NCBI RefSeq assembly: GCF_030272615.1
Contig: NC_081412.1
Coordinates: 40,292,791-40,356,790, forward strand
Source: Cryptomeria japonica
Lineage: Eukaryota; Streptophyta; Pinopsida; Cupressales; Cupressaceae
Reading direction: 5' to 3'
DNA length: 64,000 bases
The number at the start of each line of letters is the position of its first letter. Position 1 is the first letter of the stretch. The notes beneath the pieces are model-generated. The model saw only the letters and a program-made list of their open reading frames with translations, had not been told where the DNA came from and ran no database searches. The translations under genes and the position numbers were made by a program. Below, piece by piece: positions 46,607 through 57,293 of the stretch.

Positions 46607-46996
46607 GCATGATGTAGACTACATCAGTCCCAGAGCTACTTGCTAAATTTTACAACAGGATTGGTGTAGAGTGAAAGTTACTCCACACGGGGAGCATCAA
46701 GTTGTAGGTTGCTGATGCTTAATAGTGAAGTTTGACATTGCATGTTTTACTTTCACTTTGGCATTTTTTTTAAAGGGGGAGAAGAACTATATGATTGGGA
46801 ATACTTGTATGATTGACAAAGAGAATATCTATAGCCAATTACTAGTTGAAGACATGAAGACAAGGAGAGTACATGGAAAAATGTAAACCAGGATTCCTAT
46901 TCACAATCATAGCAATCAAGGGTATTGATACTATTCACAATCATAGTAATCAAGAGTATTGATACTTGTATTGCCATTAATGCCAAATGGGGAGCT
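46607..46996 (+). other. Copia-A pol-to-LTR spacer with purine tracts
   Basis: No ORF is visible. The spacer contains TTTGGCA...AAAGGGGGAGAAG near 46758-46786 and a terminal GCCAAATGGGGAGC just before the 3' LTR. This is the doubled purine-tract arrangement also present in Copia-B and C. A 35-bp phrase with TATTCACAATCATAG...ATCAAG is duplicated at 46900-46965. Confidence 0.65.
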
Positions 46997-48439
46997 TGTT
47001 GGTATTTGTGTGAAGATTGCATTAATGAAATGTTATGTTGTTATTGATGTCAATTAACATGTAATGATGTTGTTATAATATTGTTTTCTAACCGATAGGA
47101 AGAGCTAGTGAAGGGAACTGCAACTAGCGGGTGAATTTGTGGAGGTAACCGGTATTGGTATGAAATGGAGAGATGAACCGGTAAACCCTACCTATTGATA
47201 TGATAAACCCTAACCGATGAAGTTTGGTGAATCGGTTGTATTGGTTTATGATCAAATGATGAGTGGTAATGATTATGCAATGTATGCATGTTGTATGAGA
47301 AGAGTTTCAAATGGTTTTTGGTGCGTAGAGTTAATGGTTTTTTATCTTGGGAATGAACAAGTTCATTGCATGTAATGGAAACCACATGACGAGTTACAAA
47401 GTTTGATGAAGCAGTGATCAAGGAGCGGTCAAGGTTATCTTGAATGATGTGCAATGATTGTTATGTAATCCAATGGTCATACTTGAACCGATTTGTATGT
47501 AATCTCTATATGAGAGAATTAGGTTTGTGATGTGTTACTGACCTATTGTTTTGTTTATAAGGTCATTGAGTCGTTTTGTTAAAGAGTTGGCAATTTGTAG
47601 TTAAGAGTAAGAGAGTGTCGTTGCCAAACCAGATTATGTATTTGCAGTATGTGTAAAGGTAGATAGGAGTATGAAAAGGATCCGAACAACTAAGTGTAGT
47701 GCTATTCAAACAAATCAACAAATCCCTGTTGTTTTCTGACAATTACATCAGTCAAATCCCCTAACTGGGTAAGCTCTAACAAGCTTAGTGTTATTCAAAT
47801 CTTCTAAACAGGTGATCCATTAGCTTGGATTCCAAATCCTCTACCGAGGTTACTCCTAACAGGGTATTGCTTCTAATAGGACAATATAGTCAATCCCTTA
47901 ATCGGGTGGTCCCTAATAGTATCTATTCTTAACAAGACTTATTGTAAAGCTTTAACAGGCTTGGCTCCTAATAGGGAGAACTTCAGAAGAGTTCAGAATA
48001 CTTGTGGGTATTCATCCCCAGGTTGGTTTTTCCCATTTGGGTTTCCATGTCAAAAATATTGTGTCAAGTGGTGAATGTTTTTGTGGCTATCTTTACTATG
48101 GTTGAATTGCTTAAATGCTAAATCAACTTTGATATGTTATGTTAACTGACAACAATATGAAATGAGGTTTTACTATTGTTAGTAAAGTATTTGAATGATT
48201 CGGTTAAATAGTTTGTGAGTTTCAGAGATGTTTTACTGTTAGTCTCTTATAACAGTCATCCGACTTAACTTGTCACTAATATTGCATTTGAAGTTTAGTG
48301 TTTAAACCAGTCAGTTTAGAGTTTGCTTTGAGAGGTTGACTTTTGAGATTGGTGAAAGTCTATATAGTTTTATATCTACTGATTCACCCCCCCCCCCCTG
48401 AGTAGTTAACCGGATCCTTATTCTTTCATCATACCATCA
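46997..48439 (+). repeat. Copia-A 3' LTR (1443 bp)
   Basis: It begins TGTTGGTATTTG and ends ATACCATCA, followed by ACAAC. It matches the two halves of the 5' LTR (9861-10597 and 35276-35974). It contains the CCTAAC.GGGT repeats, the CATCCCCAGGTTGGTTTTTCCC block and a C11 tract at about 48387. Confidence 0.9.
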
Positions 48440-48444
48440 ACAAC

Positions 48445-48542
48445 CACCAATCTCCATCTGTGTCATCGTTGTCATCTCCATCATCTCTTAGGGTTTGAGT
48501 GTGACCCCCTCCGCCTTCGTTTCCCGCTCTCCGCTCCATCAT
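48445..48542 (-). pseudogene. Possible N-terminal part of the LINE-like element's ORF
   Basis: On the minus strand this starts with two adjacent ATG codons. It encodes a basic, Gly-rich start followed by an Asp-rich stretch, then runs into the Copia-A insertion point. It is in frame with 9860 downwards once the insertion and duplicated ACAAC are removed. Function unknown. Confidence 0.25.
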
Positions 48543-48562
48543 GGTTATGGAGTAAGGCATGT

Positions 48563-49069
48563 TACTATATTAGATTCCAATGCTTTCTTAATCTAACTTT
48601 GAGGCACGTGGTGTCTTAGGGATGCTTGGTTAAATGTGCAAAAAGAGACTTTTTAATGTGTTGTCGGACAAGGTATGTTCCTCTTCCTTGCAAAATTAAT
48701 AAAATATTAATAGAGTGCTAGCATATTTGTAGTTACACTTAGCTCAATTAATTTTTTAGTTGACTTGTATTGGGTTGTTGATAGTATTAAAAAATTATTA
48801 CAATACCAAATTAAAAAAAAAAGAATGTAAAATGAATGATTAGTAATCAAGCTTGTTAGAAGAATTTCTTGATCATTCAAGCCCACTTTTCGCTATCATC
48901 TTATTGTTCATATATAACATTATCTTTTGTCAAAATCTGATCTCAATTGTTCTATCACTCTACTTTCTCTGTCATTCGGTGTCTTGTGCCATGATTGATT
49001 CTCTATTCAACATGCTAAGGTTAACAATTTAGAATATGTAGTGAAATGCCTTCCTTCTAGGGCAATTCT
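48563..49069. other. AT-rich sequence without a recognisable gene
   Basis: It begins right after the right target duplication of the LINE-like element. No coding region, repeat or RNA gene is recognised. Confidence 0.5.
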
Positions 49070-49255
49070 TAGGTCTAGCATCACCATGGAACAAATCACT
49101 CCATCTTTTATTTATCATTGGGGGGCTCTTCCAATCTTTGTGTCACTTCTTTAAATCTCCTATCAAACTCAATGATTGATTCATCCTCATGTTTGTATAG
49201 TCCCCACGATTTAGTGATTCCTTCTGTTGGAAGTTTCAAACTCTCAAAATCCTCC
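49070..49255 (-). pseudogene. Possible retrotransposon gag remnant
   Basis: On the minus strand a frame reads SLKLPTEGITKSWGLYKHED and then ESIIEFDRRFKEVTQRLEEP. This resembles the E-S-I-x-E-F-D-x-R-F segment of Gypsy gag. A W-F-V-like stretch after two stops would match the E-W-F-V element of that domain. The remnant is short and the call rests on one motif. Confidence 0.3.
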
Positions 49256-50640
49256 AAAAACACCATCAACACTTGTACCATTCTTTATCATTTTGTAGGT
49301 TTCTACAATACCTTTTTAGTAGTAGCTCATTTCCTTGTCATCCAATGCAATCAAATAGCTTAGTACTATTGCATTGCTAATTTCTGCTCTACCACATAGA
49401 TTCCAACAAGAAAACATGTTCTACAGTATTTCTTGTGTCCTTCCCAAAGATGGGCATCTTCCACATGTTGCTCATTTTGTCTTTTTTTCGAAGGTATTCC
49501 CCACTTGGCTTCTAGAATTATATGAATTCGTAGGTGTAGTGTTTCTTGGGTTTTCCCAAAACACACTACAAAGTTTCTAGAGACACCAATCACTATTATT
49601 GTGGATAATCGTATGCTTGAATATTGCACATAAAGCAATTTCCATTTCCCACATTTTTCTGCAATTTCTTGACCCTCCAAAAAAAAACTATCCAAACTAC
49701 ATCTAACTATCTTGACATAACCATTTCACCTCATTAAAATACAAATGCTACTTTTGCACCTCTTATAATCAAAGACCTTTTATAAATATGATCAATGTAT
49801 GTTAATTTAATATTTTAAAAGAAAGGTAGAATGTATTATAAACACCATTCTAGAGCCAACTACTTTTCACTACTTATTGTAGAGTACAATCTCCTCTGTT
49901 CATTACTTTATTTGAAAGGCATAAAAATAGAATATTTACATAGAAAAGAAATTAAAAAAAAGTTGCACGGTATAGATAATTACGATAATATGGTTTTTAA
50001 ATTAAAATACAAAAACAATGGTAATCCGAGTGGTTCAGTGAAGGATCCAAGCGGATTTGTTTCAGTGAAATGTTAATTGAATATTTGAGCACAGGCAAAG
50101 CTCTATACCAGCAAATCTGAACGATTCAGGAGCTAATTTCACCAAATTTCCTATAGTTTGTTCAGGCTTAAGCAATTGCAGATGCATAACAGTAAATTTA
50201 TGGAGTTCTGTCATGAGAATTTAACTGTATGGAGGAAAATGAAACCAAAGCCTCATATTTATTCACACAAAGTGATTGACAGAGTTGATTAAATGGCAGC
50301 AGTGGGGTCGGATAAGTTTGAACACAACACTTTTAAGTTCTGATTTGACTAAGTGGTTCATCTAAAATCATATCAATTTTTCTAATAAAATTTATTTAAA
50401 TATAATTTTAAATGAATCATCTAACAAAAAGAAACTTAGGATAACCTCTATCTGTGGAAGAATCATTTAACTGGGCTATGGAAATTTATGGTAAGAAAAC
50501 CCTAAGTAGAAATAAGGAAGCCGTTGGTAAGAAAATAAGCTAACCTCTAGCCATAAACAGCTTGTATATTGCTTAGTGTGGATCTTATTTGTAAGTCAGT
50601 TAATCAGTGCAAGCTCTTTCCCCATATTAGCAAAAGAACA
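49256..50640. other. Low-copy-looking sequence without a recognisable gene
   Basis: Short ORFs on both strands have no recognisable domains. TATA-like and A-rich stretches occur near 49760-49990. I see no RNA gene. Part could be the 3' flank of the ATL gene. Confidence 0.45.
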
Positions 50641-50837
50641 TGTAATTAATTTGAGTATATACAGATAACAAACACACAATGTGTGGGCTGCTTACATAGT
50701 GAGAAATTTCTAGCTGATCCTAGAAAAGGAACTTTCTGGGAAGAAAGAAAAGCCACACAAAAAGAATTTCTAAAGAGCATGAGAGAACAGTCATGGAGCG
50801 CCAAATCTTTCCAATTAGCAAGTAATGAAGGACATAT

Positions 50838-51374
50838 CTATGGCCCAACACCACACTCAATATCCCTTGCAGTACCCTTACCATCTTCTGCTGTTGATCT
50901 ACTGCACTGGATTTGGTTAGCCTCACTTTGAGTCACAGAAGCTTCTTTCTGGAGAAGAGAACGTCTGCAAGTGGGACATGAAGAGTGTGAAACAAACCAT
51001 TTGTCCACACACTCCATGTGAAAGCTGTGATTACATTTGGGCAAAACTCTCACTTTTTCACCTTCAATGAAATCCGCCAAGCAGATGGGACATTCCACAG
51101 TATCTTGTCCTGATCTCAGTTTGCTGTAGACTAGGGAAGAAAGTGCTCGTATGGCCGCCTTCTTCAAGCCCGTATTTGCTAATTTGGTGGCCATGTACTC
51201 ATCACGAGACCTGCAAATGTCATGCCAGGGCAGGACTGAAAGAAAACCCATGATGGAAATGACCGCACACATCAATGCCATAAGACCCACAATGCTTTCT
51301 TGACTCATATGAACATTGAAATCCGTTTCCTGCACGACTGCAGGAAGATTAACAGTGGCAGCCTCTATGGTCAT
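50838..51374 (-). CDS. ATL-type RING-H2 E3 ubiquitin ligase (178 aa)
   Basis: This is an intronless, intact ORF. Residues 27-49 form one hydrophobic membrane segment. Residues 67-83 (NTGLKKAAIRALSSLVY) match the basic GLD-like region of the ATL family. The RING-H2 finger is C95-X2-C98-X15-C114-X1-H116-X2-H119-X2-C122-X10-C133-X2-C136, with the conserved Trp at 126. ATL proteins are membrane-anchored E3 ligases that recruit an E2 and ubiquitinate targets in stress, defence and growth signalling. Substrates are not predictable here. Length and single-exon structure fit short ATLs of the ATL8/ATL80 kind, which is a family-level inference. The start context AAAAAAATGACC is favourable. Its base composition is clearly GC-richer than its surroundings. 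Confidence 0.92.
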   Translation of the reverse strand: MTIEAATVNLPAVVQETDFNVHMSQESIVGLMALMCAVISIMGFLSVLPWHDICRSRDEYMATKLANTGLKKAAIRALSSLVYSKLRSGQDTVECPICLADFIEGEKVRVLPKCNHSFHMECVDKWFVSHSSCPTCRRSLLQKEASVTQSEANQIQCSRSTAEDGKGTARDIECGVGP

Positions 51375-51547
51375 TTTTTTGCTCCTCTTTCAGACCTCCT
51401 AAAGATTTTACTTTCTTCACTACAACTAAAGTCAGGATGAGAAGACCAGTCTAATGGATGCAGAAATCGAAAAAGCTTTTCTTGTGGGCGACTGACTACC
51501 AATTCAAGAGCAAACTTGATAGATGAAAAGAGAGATCTACAATCCCA

Positions 51548-51556
51548 CTTTATAAG
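51548..51556 (-). promoter_or_regulatory. TATA box of the ATL gene
   Basis: The minus strand reads CTTATAAAG about 175 bp upstream of the ATG. Start of transcription about 30 bp downstream would give a 5' UTR near 145 nt, normal for this family. Confidence 0.5.
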
Positions 51557-51559
51557 ATT

Positions 51560-52052
51560 GCCGACGAACTACTTAGTGTGCATGACAACATTTTTATTCG
51601 TACAATAACGTCACTCCCTGTACTTCACTTTGAGATAAGCTTTGAACGGGGTCGGCAGTGGAACAAGGATAAGGATGAGCAGCCCACCGGGGTTATTTAA
51701 TAAAAATCTGTCTATATCGCACGTTGTTTGCTGTGGACATCCATGATCCAACCTCTAACCTAAATGACTCTTTCCCATCAACCTTCGTATCATCCACCTG
51801 TCCTGCCCCCATTTCCACAATCATATTTCGGATAACTTTCCCTTATCTTTTACTTTTCCAAGACGCTTCTCACATTTCTAACATTTGCTTTTGGTTACAG
51901 TCGATCCAAATAATATACTATCCTTTAAAGGATAGCTATAGTCTTGCATTATTGATATCAATAATTGAATTGAATCGAAGCAATTTTAGTAACGTTTATT
52001 AGATCATTATTTTGAAGGATGAAGAACCACATCTTCAGGTTCTTTTCGATGT
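51560..52052. other. ATL upstream region and adjacent sequence
   Basis: GC content drops away from the gene. No second coding region is recognised. TTTAAAGGATAG and similar A/T stretches carry no identifiable structure. Confidence 0.45.
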
Positions 52053-52096
52053 TAGTTCTTGGATTATGAATCTTTAGTTCTTGGATTATGAATCTT
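52053..52096. repeat. 22-bp tandem duplication
   Basis: TAGTTCTTGGATTATGAATC plus TT occurs twice in direct succession without mismatch, a recent slippage-type duplication. Confidence 0.85.
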
Positions 52097-52106
52097 TATC
52101 AAAAAA

Positions 52107-52430
52107 CTAGAAGTATTGTGAAGCTTTGTTTCCTTGAAAACTTGGTTTAGACAACCCTCCTTCAAGTTGTTCTCATATTGACCACAGATATCTTTGTGAG
52201 CAGCACATTCAAATATAAAGTTTCACTCAATTTCAATTGTCCTTTTGCTGAAAAAGTCTACATTCTTTCTTCCCAAACTGCTTTAGGGACCGTCCATTTA
52301 CCTATCTCACACCTTAGATGATGTGACCCAATTCTTAGTTGTGCCCCTGGCACTCTAGCCTTGCCTTTAATTGCCACCCGCAAGTAATCTCATTCATCAT
52401 GTTCCCATGTTGGATTGCACTCTTTAACAT
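52107..52430 (-). pseudogene. LINE C-terminal remnant
   Basis: On the minus strand, DYLRVAIKGKARVPGAQLRI then GSHHLRCEIGKWTVPKAVWE and ER match the post-RT region of plant LINE-type reverse transcriptases, where L-R-x-G-x-H-x-L precedes a Cys-rich zinc-binding tail (ERxCxxC). After a frameshift the frame KRTIEIE, stop, NFIFECAAHKDICGQY gives the F-x-x-E-C-x-x-Y/H-x-D-I/L end. Stops and one frameshift show decay. The RT catalytic part is not recognisable upstream. Confidence 0.5.
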
Positions 52431-55380
52431 AATGAGCTTTTTTTCAACGAATTTGTTTTGTCTATATGATAACTTTGAATTTTTCTAACACAAATCCTTT
52501 TCTCTCTCCATTAATGTTAGGGAATTTTTGATAAATTAAAGTGTTTTCAAACTTTGTATTTTTATTAGACCAAACTTTTGATGTACGCTCATATTCAAAT
52601 AAAATCCTTCATTTTTTACTTAACCTAACTTGATATTGTCCTTTTTAAAAGTGCTATCTATGAATATCTTAAAGATTGATGCAAATATAAACTTTTAATT
52701 AATGTCCATCCATTCAAATAAATTCCATGTGTGACTTCACCGAACTTTGAGTAAATTTGTAAATAATATACTACACTCTTAAAAGTGGCATCTAAGAATA
52801 TCTTGGGAGTAGGTGCCTACTGATCTTTAGGGAGGTGACATAAATAGTATGTTAATAGGAGAGTCACAGTCGCATGCTCATTGTGCTGCTGTCAATCACA
52901 TGAATGATTATTCTCTTTGGATTTGGACTGCCTTTTTCAATGAGCGCCCAATTTTCTTTATCCCAGCACTCACCAAACGCGCTTTCTTTGGTAAATTTCA
53001 CTCTCGGACTGTCAATACCTTTGGCCCCACGGTTTCCATTAACATCTGAGTGATGAGATCCAATTAAGTTGGAAAAAGATTGTATTGTAATTTTATGTTA
53101 ATAATAATGTTGGAGTCAGGCATGAGTCATGCTCATGCCTCCATTAAGTCAGATATTTACAAAATTACACTCTCCTCCAATAGGTGAAAAGACCATGGTT
53201 AGAAAGTGTTGGAAATAGTGAATTTAATGGTTGCTTTAAGCGGATTATGTAATGATGGGTAAGGCGAAAAGCTCAATGGTAGATGGGCTTCCTCTTTCAA
53301 ATCAGATTCTAAGTTGATCATGGAAAAATATAAAAGAAAAAGCATCATCCCCACGTAATCTGTAATAAACCCTAAATATCTCTTAAAGAAAAAGATGAGG
53401 AAGAAGTTGGTAAGCACTATTGTTAGAACTATCTTGTAGACATGTCATTGGAAATATGTTTATTGTGCCAGAATCATGACATTTTAAAAAGTACGCGTGT
53501 TAACCTTTTATATATTGGAATACTAACGAGTTTTGTAAGTGTTTTATATTATTTTTTTTGTCTTATGGTATCATTGTATTTATGTGTAAATTGTTATATA
53601 CAAATAGATAGATAGATAGTATTATAAGTTATTTAATCTAAATAAAATACAGTAAAGTTTTAGCATATAAAAGAATATCTAGAAATGTATAAAAATGGAA
53701 AAGAGAATGAAACAACCACCTATTTGATATGAAAGAGAGAACTCTAGTTAGTAATTTAGTCAGAACCAAACCTTCTTCTATAAAACATTGAAATACAAGC
53801 CACAAAAGTGCTATGCTTGACTAACTCATACTCAAAGAGAGTCAAACAATATACACTCTATTTATTTGTAGTATGAAATATTGATTGATTGACTTAGATG
53901 TAGGGTAATTAGGTTCTATAGCATCCAAAAATGGTCATACAAACTACTAAAACAAATTGTTAAACAAAATAAAAGCTATTGATGAATACAAAAATGAAAC
54001 TATGATATAGAGGTGTACCTATGATAGAAATTTGAACCTAAAATAATTGGACTAGTGTGCTAGGAACCCTAGTCCATATAGGTGTCTGGGTGTGAGAGAG
54101 TGTCAGATCTAGTATTAAAGGGCTCCAAATTGCAAAACCACCAAAATTTAGGTCAAAGTAGCAAGACGATGGCTCTAGGCACCATACTCGAGGCATTTTC
54201 TCCTTGTTTTTCTTGAGTAATCTATGTCTCGAATGTCTCAATGCTCATGTACCTACAAAATTGATCTAGAACCTATATTTGAACTTGTAAATGCACAAAA
54301 GAGGAGGAAGATGTTGTTGTGGCTATATAGAGGCTTGCCTTAGTCAAACCCCCATTTTTGTGTTTCCACCTCCATAGATAACTAAGTTGGATCTGACAAA
54401 AAAGTATGTAGTTTGAACCTTAAGTGTATCTAATATTGTGACCTAAAAATAAGTGCATCAACATAAGCAAGAGTCCTAGACTCATATATGCTAGACTGAA
54501 CCTTGGATGAGACAATCAAAGGTGATCCATATATCAACTCAAGAATACATGAATCACACAAATAATAATGATACATATTAGATCTAAAGCTAAAACTCGA
54601 AAATGTAAGAATAACATGAAATCATATACCAAAACCTTAACGAGAGGTACAAGTCAATCATCACTTAGCGATTCACTATCATCCACTAACATATCTTGAA
54701 GCTTTTATCGTGATGAAGAATAAATTATGAATATTTGATGTTGTTTTTTATTTCTTAGATTTGCAAACTTGTAGAGTCACTTTTAATAGTAATTTTTGCA
54801 TCATAAGGATAACATAAACAATTGATATCTCAAGTGAGTAAATTTGCTTTCTTAACTCATGAGTTAGAAGATTAATGTTGATAAAAAGATGACATAAAAT
54901 GATCATATTCAAAAATTGAGACCAAATTTCATAATGTCACAAATCACACTATAAATGTCTAAAATTTTAGGAGATTTTGTCAAGACATGTATGCTAACTG
55001 GATTAGTCCCACCAAAATAGGCTCCCAAAAAGCGACGTATGAGATATTAGGTTTGTTGACATCAATGACAAACATTGAGAAAATCCACTATACAAAGATA
55101 CAACAATGATGAGTGTCTTAGAGTGAAGATCATATTGGACGGAAATACAGGATGTTGTGTGTCCCAAAGGAAGATCAAATTGGTTGAGATGGTGCTGTAT
55201 CATGTTGGAAAGTTGAGCATATTTCATTGTATGTGAGCAAGCTAAAGACAATTTGAGTTTAGTCAAAGACCATAAGGAAGATAGAGAAGAGAATTGGAGT
55301 TGGCTATTTGAAATTACAATTGGATAAGAGGACCAAGGCTATTAGAGTTGGTAAGGCACTAGGCGAAAAAAATTGACTCG
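52431..55380. other. Decayed intergenic sequence
   Basis: No gene is supported. Visible details are a 9-bp-arm palindrome at 53118-53140, a short GATA microsatellite at 53607-53620, and an uninterrupted but unrecognised ORF at 52849-53049 in locally GC-richer sequence. No domain or splice structure ties these together. Confidence 0.45.
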
Positions 55381-55429
55381 AAAAAAGTGATGTTGTAGTA
55401 CAACATAATACACTGTGTTATTCACATGC

Positions 55430-55790
55430 TATTACACAAATAGCATAACACATTGTGTTTCTCGCTATCACTATTTCGCTAGTCAATAGACTGTGTTGAC
55501 CAAGGTCACTCCGAAAGTGTGACAAGTGCATAACACACAGAGAGTGCTATCACTATTTCCTAGGTCAACAAATTGCATTGACCAAGGTCATTGCGAAGCC
55601 ACAATAAGCGCATAACATGCAGAGTGCTATCGTTGTTTCATGGGTCAGTAGACTATGTTGACCAAGGTAGTTGCAAAACTATGAAATGAGAATCACATAA
55701 CATGTAGAGAGTGTCATCACTATTTTACAAGTCAACACTTTGCATGACCAAGGTGGCTACGAAACCACAAAAAGCACATAACCCTCAATC
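55430..55790. repeat. Minisatellite, about 4 units of 80-87 bp
   Basis: Unit starts at 55465 (CTATCACTATTTCGCTAGTCAA), 55547, 55627 and 55714. Each unit has GCTATCACTATTTC, then GTCAAxxxACTxTGTTGACCAAGGT and GCATAACAC. Each carries TTGACC on the plus strand, and two or three also have GGTCAA. Confidence 0.82.
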
Positions 55791-55973
55791 TTAGTCAGAC
55801 TATGGGAAATTCTAGCTCAACACTTTTCTCATCAATCCAACATGTATACCTTCTACATGCAAATCTTTTGTATGGTTAGGGGTATGTTGATGGGTCCCAC
55901 CATCCACTAAGTTGTTGAGTGAGCTATGAGAGTTAGGTAGACAAATCTTTGTTGATAGGTCTATATAGGTCTA

Positions 55974-56528
55974 TATCCCTTAAATGGGTGATCCCTAACA
56001 GGATCGGTTCCTAGCAGAACCTATTGTAATGTCTTTAACCGGACAAGGCTCCTAATAGAGCGGACTTCTAAAGAGTTCAAAAAGCAGCTTGTAGGTATTC
56101 ATCCCCATCATGGTTTTTCCCAGTTGGGTTTCCACGTGAAACATATGCGTGTCATGTGCAATGCATTTGTCTTTTGATGCTTTGTTTTACCTGTTAAGCA
56201 TATGAAGGGTCTATGTTTTATGCCTATCTATAAAACATATTGAACTCACTATTGTGAAGATTTGATGATTAAGTTTACTTGTTTATGCATGAGAATATAA
56301 TGATACTATAGTATTGAGCTAAGAGGGAAGCTTATTGAGTGATTGGTTCATGACTGATTGAACTGTACTGTATATTACCGGTTGCACTCTGTTTTACCAG
56401 TATCCCTGTTTGTCAGTCATTTGGAGTATTTGCTATCAAACCGATTTTGGACTGTACTTGTGTTTGTACTAATTCACCCCCACCTCTCAGTACCAGTTTG
56501 GTACTAGTGGTTCATCATTGAGTTATCA
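55974..56528 (+). repeat. Copia-C 5' LTR, 3' third only
   Basis: This matches 61941-62494 at about 93% over the first 205 bp, ending GAGTTATCA. Upstream of 55974 the similarity stops abruptly at GATAGGTCTATATAGGTCTA, a short direct repeat. Confidence 0.87.
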
Positions 56529-56530
56529 AT

Positions 56531-56542
56531 TGGTATCAGAGC
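56531..56542 (+). other. Copia-C primer-binding site
   Basis: TGGTATCAGAGC, perfect initiator-Met tRNA complement, two bases after the LTR. Confidence 0.9.
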
Positions 56543-56597
56543 ACTCCAGGTCCTCTGTGTTGTAAGCTTAACTGCTTGAGGAAAAGATCCTAGTCAA

Positions 56598-57293
56598 ATG
56601 ATGAAAAGGGAAGGTCCAAAGTTTAATAGGGAAAATTTTGGTATATGGAAAGATAGGATGAAGATATTCATCAAAAGCATGGGTGTTCAACACTGGAGTT
56701 ATGTTGAAAATGTATATGTTGTTCCTACCGGTACTCTCACCGATGACCAAAAGAGAGAGATACAAGAAAATGGGCAAGTCATGGAAGCCCTCATCAGTAG
56801 TCTATCTGACATTGAGTTTATTGATGTTCAGGACAAGGCAAACCCCAAAGAGGTATGGGATGCTCTTGAAAATATCTATGGTGGTGATGAGCATGTAAAA
56901 TAGGCTAAGGAAGAAAGCCTGAGAGGGAAGTTTGAAGACATGCGGATGGTTGAAGGAGAGACCATTCAGCAATATGGAATAAGAATCAAAACAGTTGTTG
57001 GAGAAATAAAGAGTGCAGGTGGCAAAATAGAAGATTCCACTGTGGTAAGCAAAGTCCTGAGATCTCTGTTGCCGGTCTATGCAATAAGGGTCGCTTCTAT
57101 TCAGGAGCTGAGATCAATAGACAAGTCTAAGGTGTCCTTGGACTCCATCATAGCCAAGTTGATAGCCTATGAGCTGAATAGTTTTAATGGCAGTGTTCAA
57201 AAGACAGAATCAACTTTTAAAGCCTCTGCTATACCATCAGAAAAGGAAAAGAGGCTAGCACTAGTGGGGAACCTAATCAGAACAAAGAAATGA
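56598..57293 (+). pseudogene. Copia-C gag
   Basis: It begins MMKREGPKFNRENFGIWKDR. The capsid part has VWDALENIYGGDEHVK then TAG at 56901, and EGETIQQYGIRIKTVVGEI with VVSKVLRSLLPVYAIRV. A single-base shift near 57240 moves the frame, after which the knuckle region at 57385-57430 reads SCNRIGHIAMNYPN. The first Cys is Leu and the last is Tyr, so the zinc knuckle is lost in this copy. Confidence 0.85.

Larger units (their letters stand above)
9861..48439 (+). mobile_element. Copia-A: Ty1/Copia retrotransposon carrying two nested elements
   Basis: The LTR begins at 9861 (TATTGGCATTTG, a mutated TG terminus) and the matching 3' LTR ends CCATCA at 48439. ACAAC flanks both ends (9856-9860 and 48440-48444). 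The 5' LTR is broken at 10597/35276 by the Tat element and RNase H is broken at 39014-39019/46371 by Copia-B. The remaining parts read gag, protease, pre-integrase, RT, RNase H in Copia order, but the integrase core is missing. The RT motif (F)VDDIIFGG and long LTRs resemble the SIRE/Maximus group, which is an inference. Confidence 0.9.
8333..48550 (-). mobile_element. LINE-like retroposon, split by 38.6 kb of nested LTR elements
   Basis: The 12-mer AGTAAGGCATGT stands at 8321-8332 and again at 48551-48562, and these two sites bound one contiguous ancestral insertion. Read on the minus strand, the element starts at 48550 and runs to 48445, where Copia-A interrupts it. It resumes at 9860 and ends at 8333 in ...TTAATAAAA. 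A long target duplication with an A-rich 3' end is the signature of target-primed reverse transcription. Without the inserts it is about 1.63 kb, too short for a full LINE, and I find no RT motif. A 5'-truncated or non-autonomous LINE derivative, or another retroposed transcript, fits best. Confidence 0.6.

Noticed and set aside
52849-53049. ORF of 66 codons in locally GC-richer sequence
   Set aside because: No recognisable domain, promoter or splice context. Kept only as a remark in the intergenic entry.
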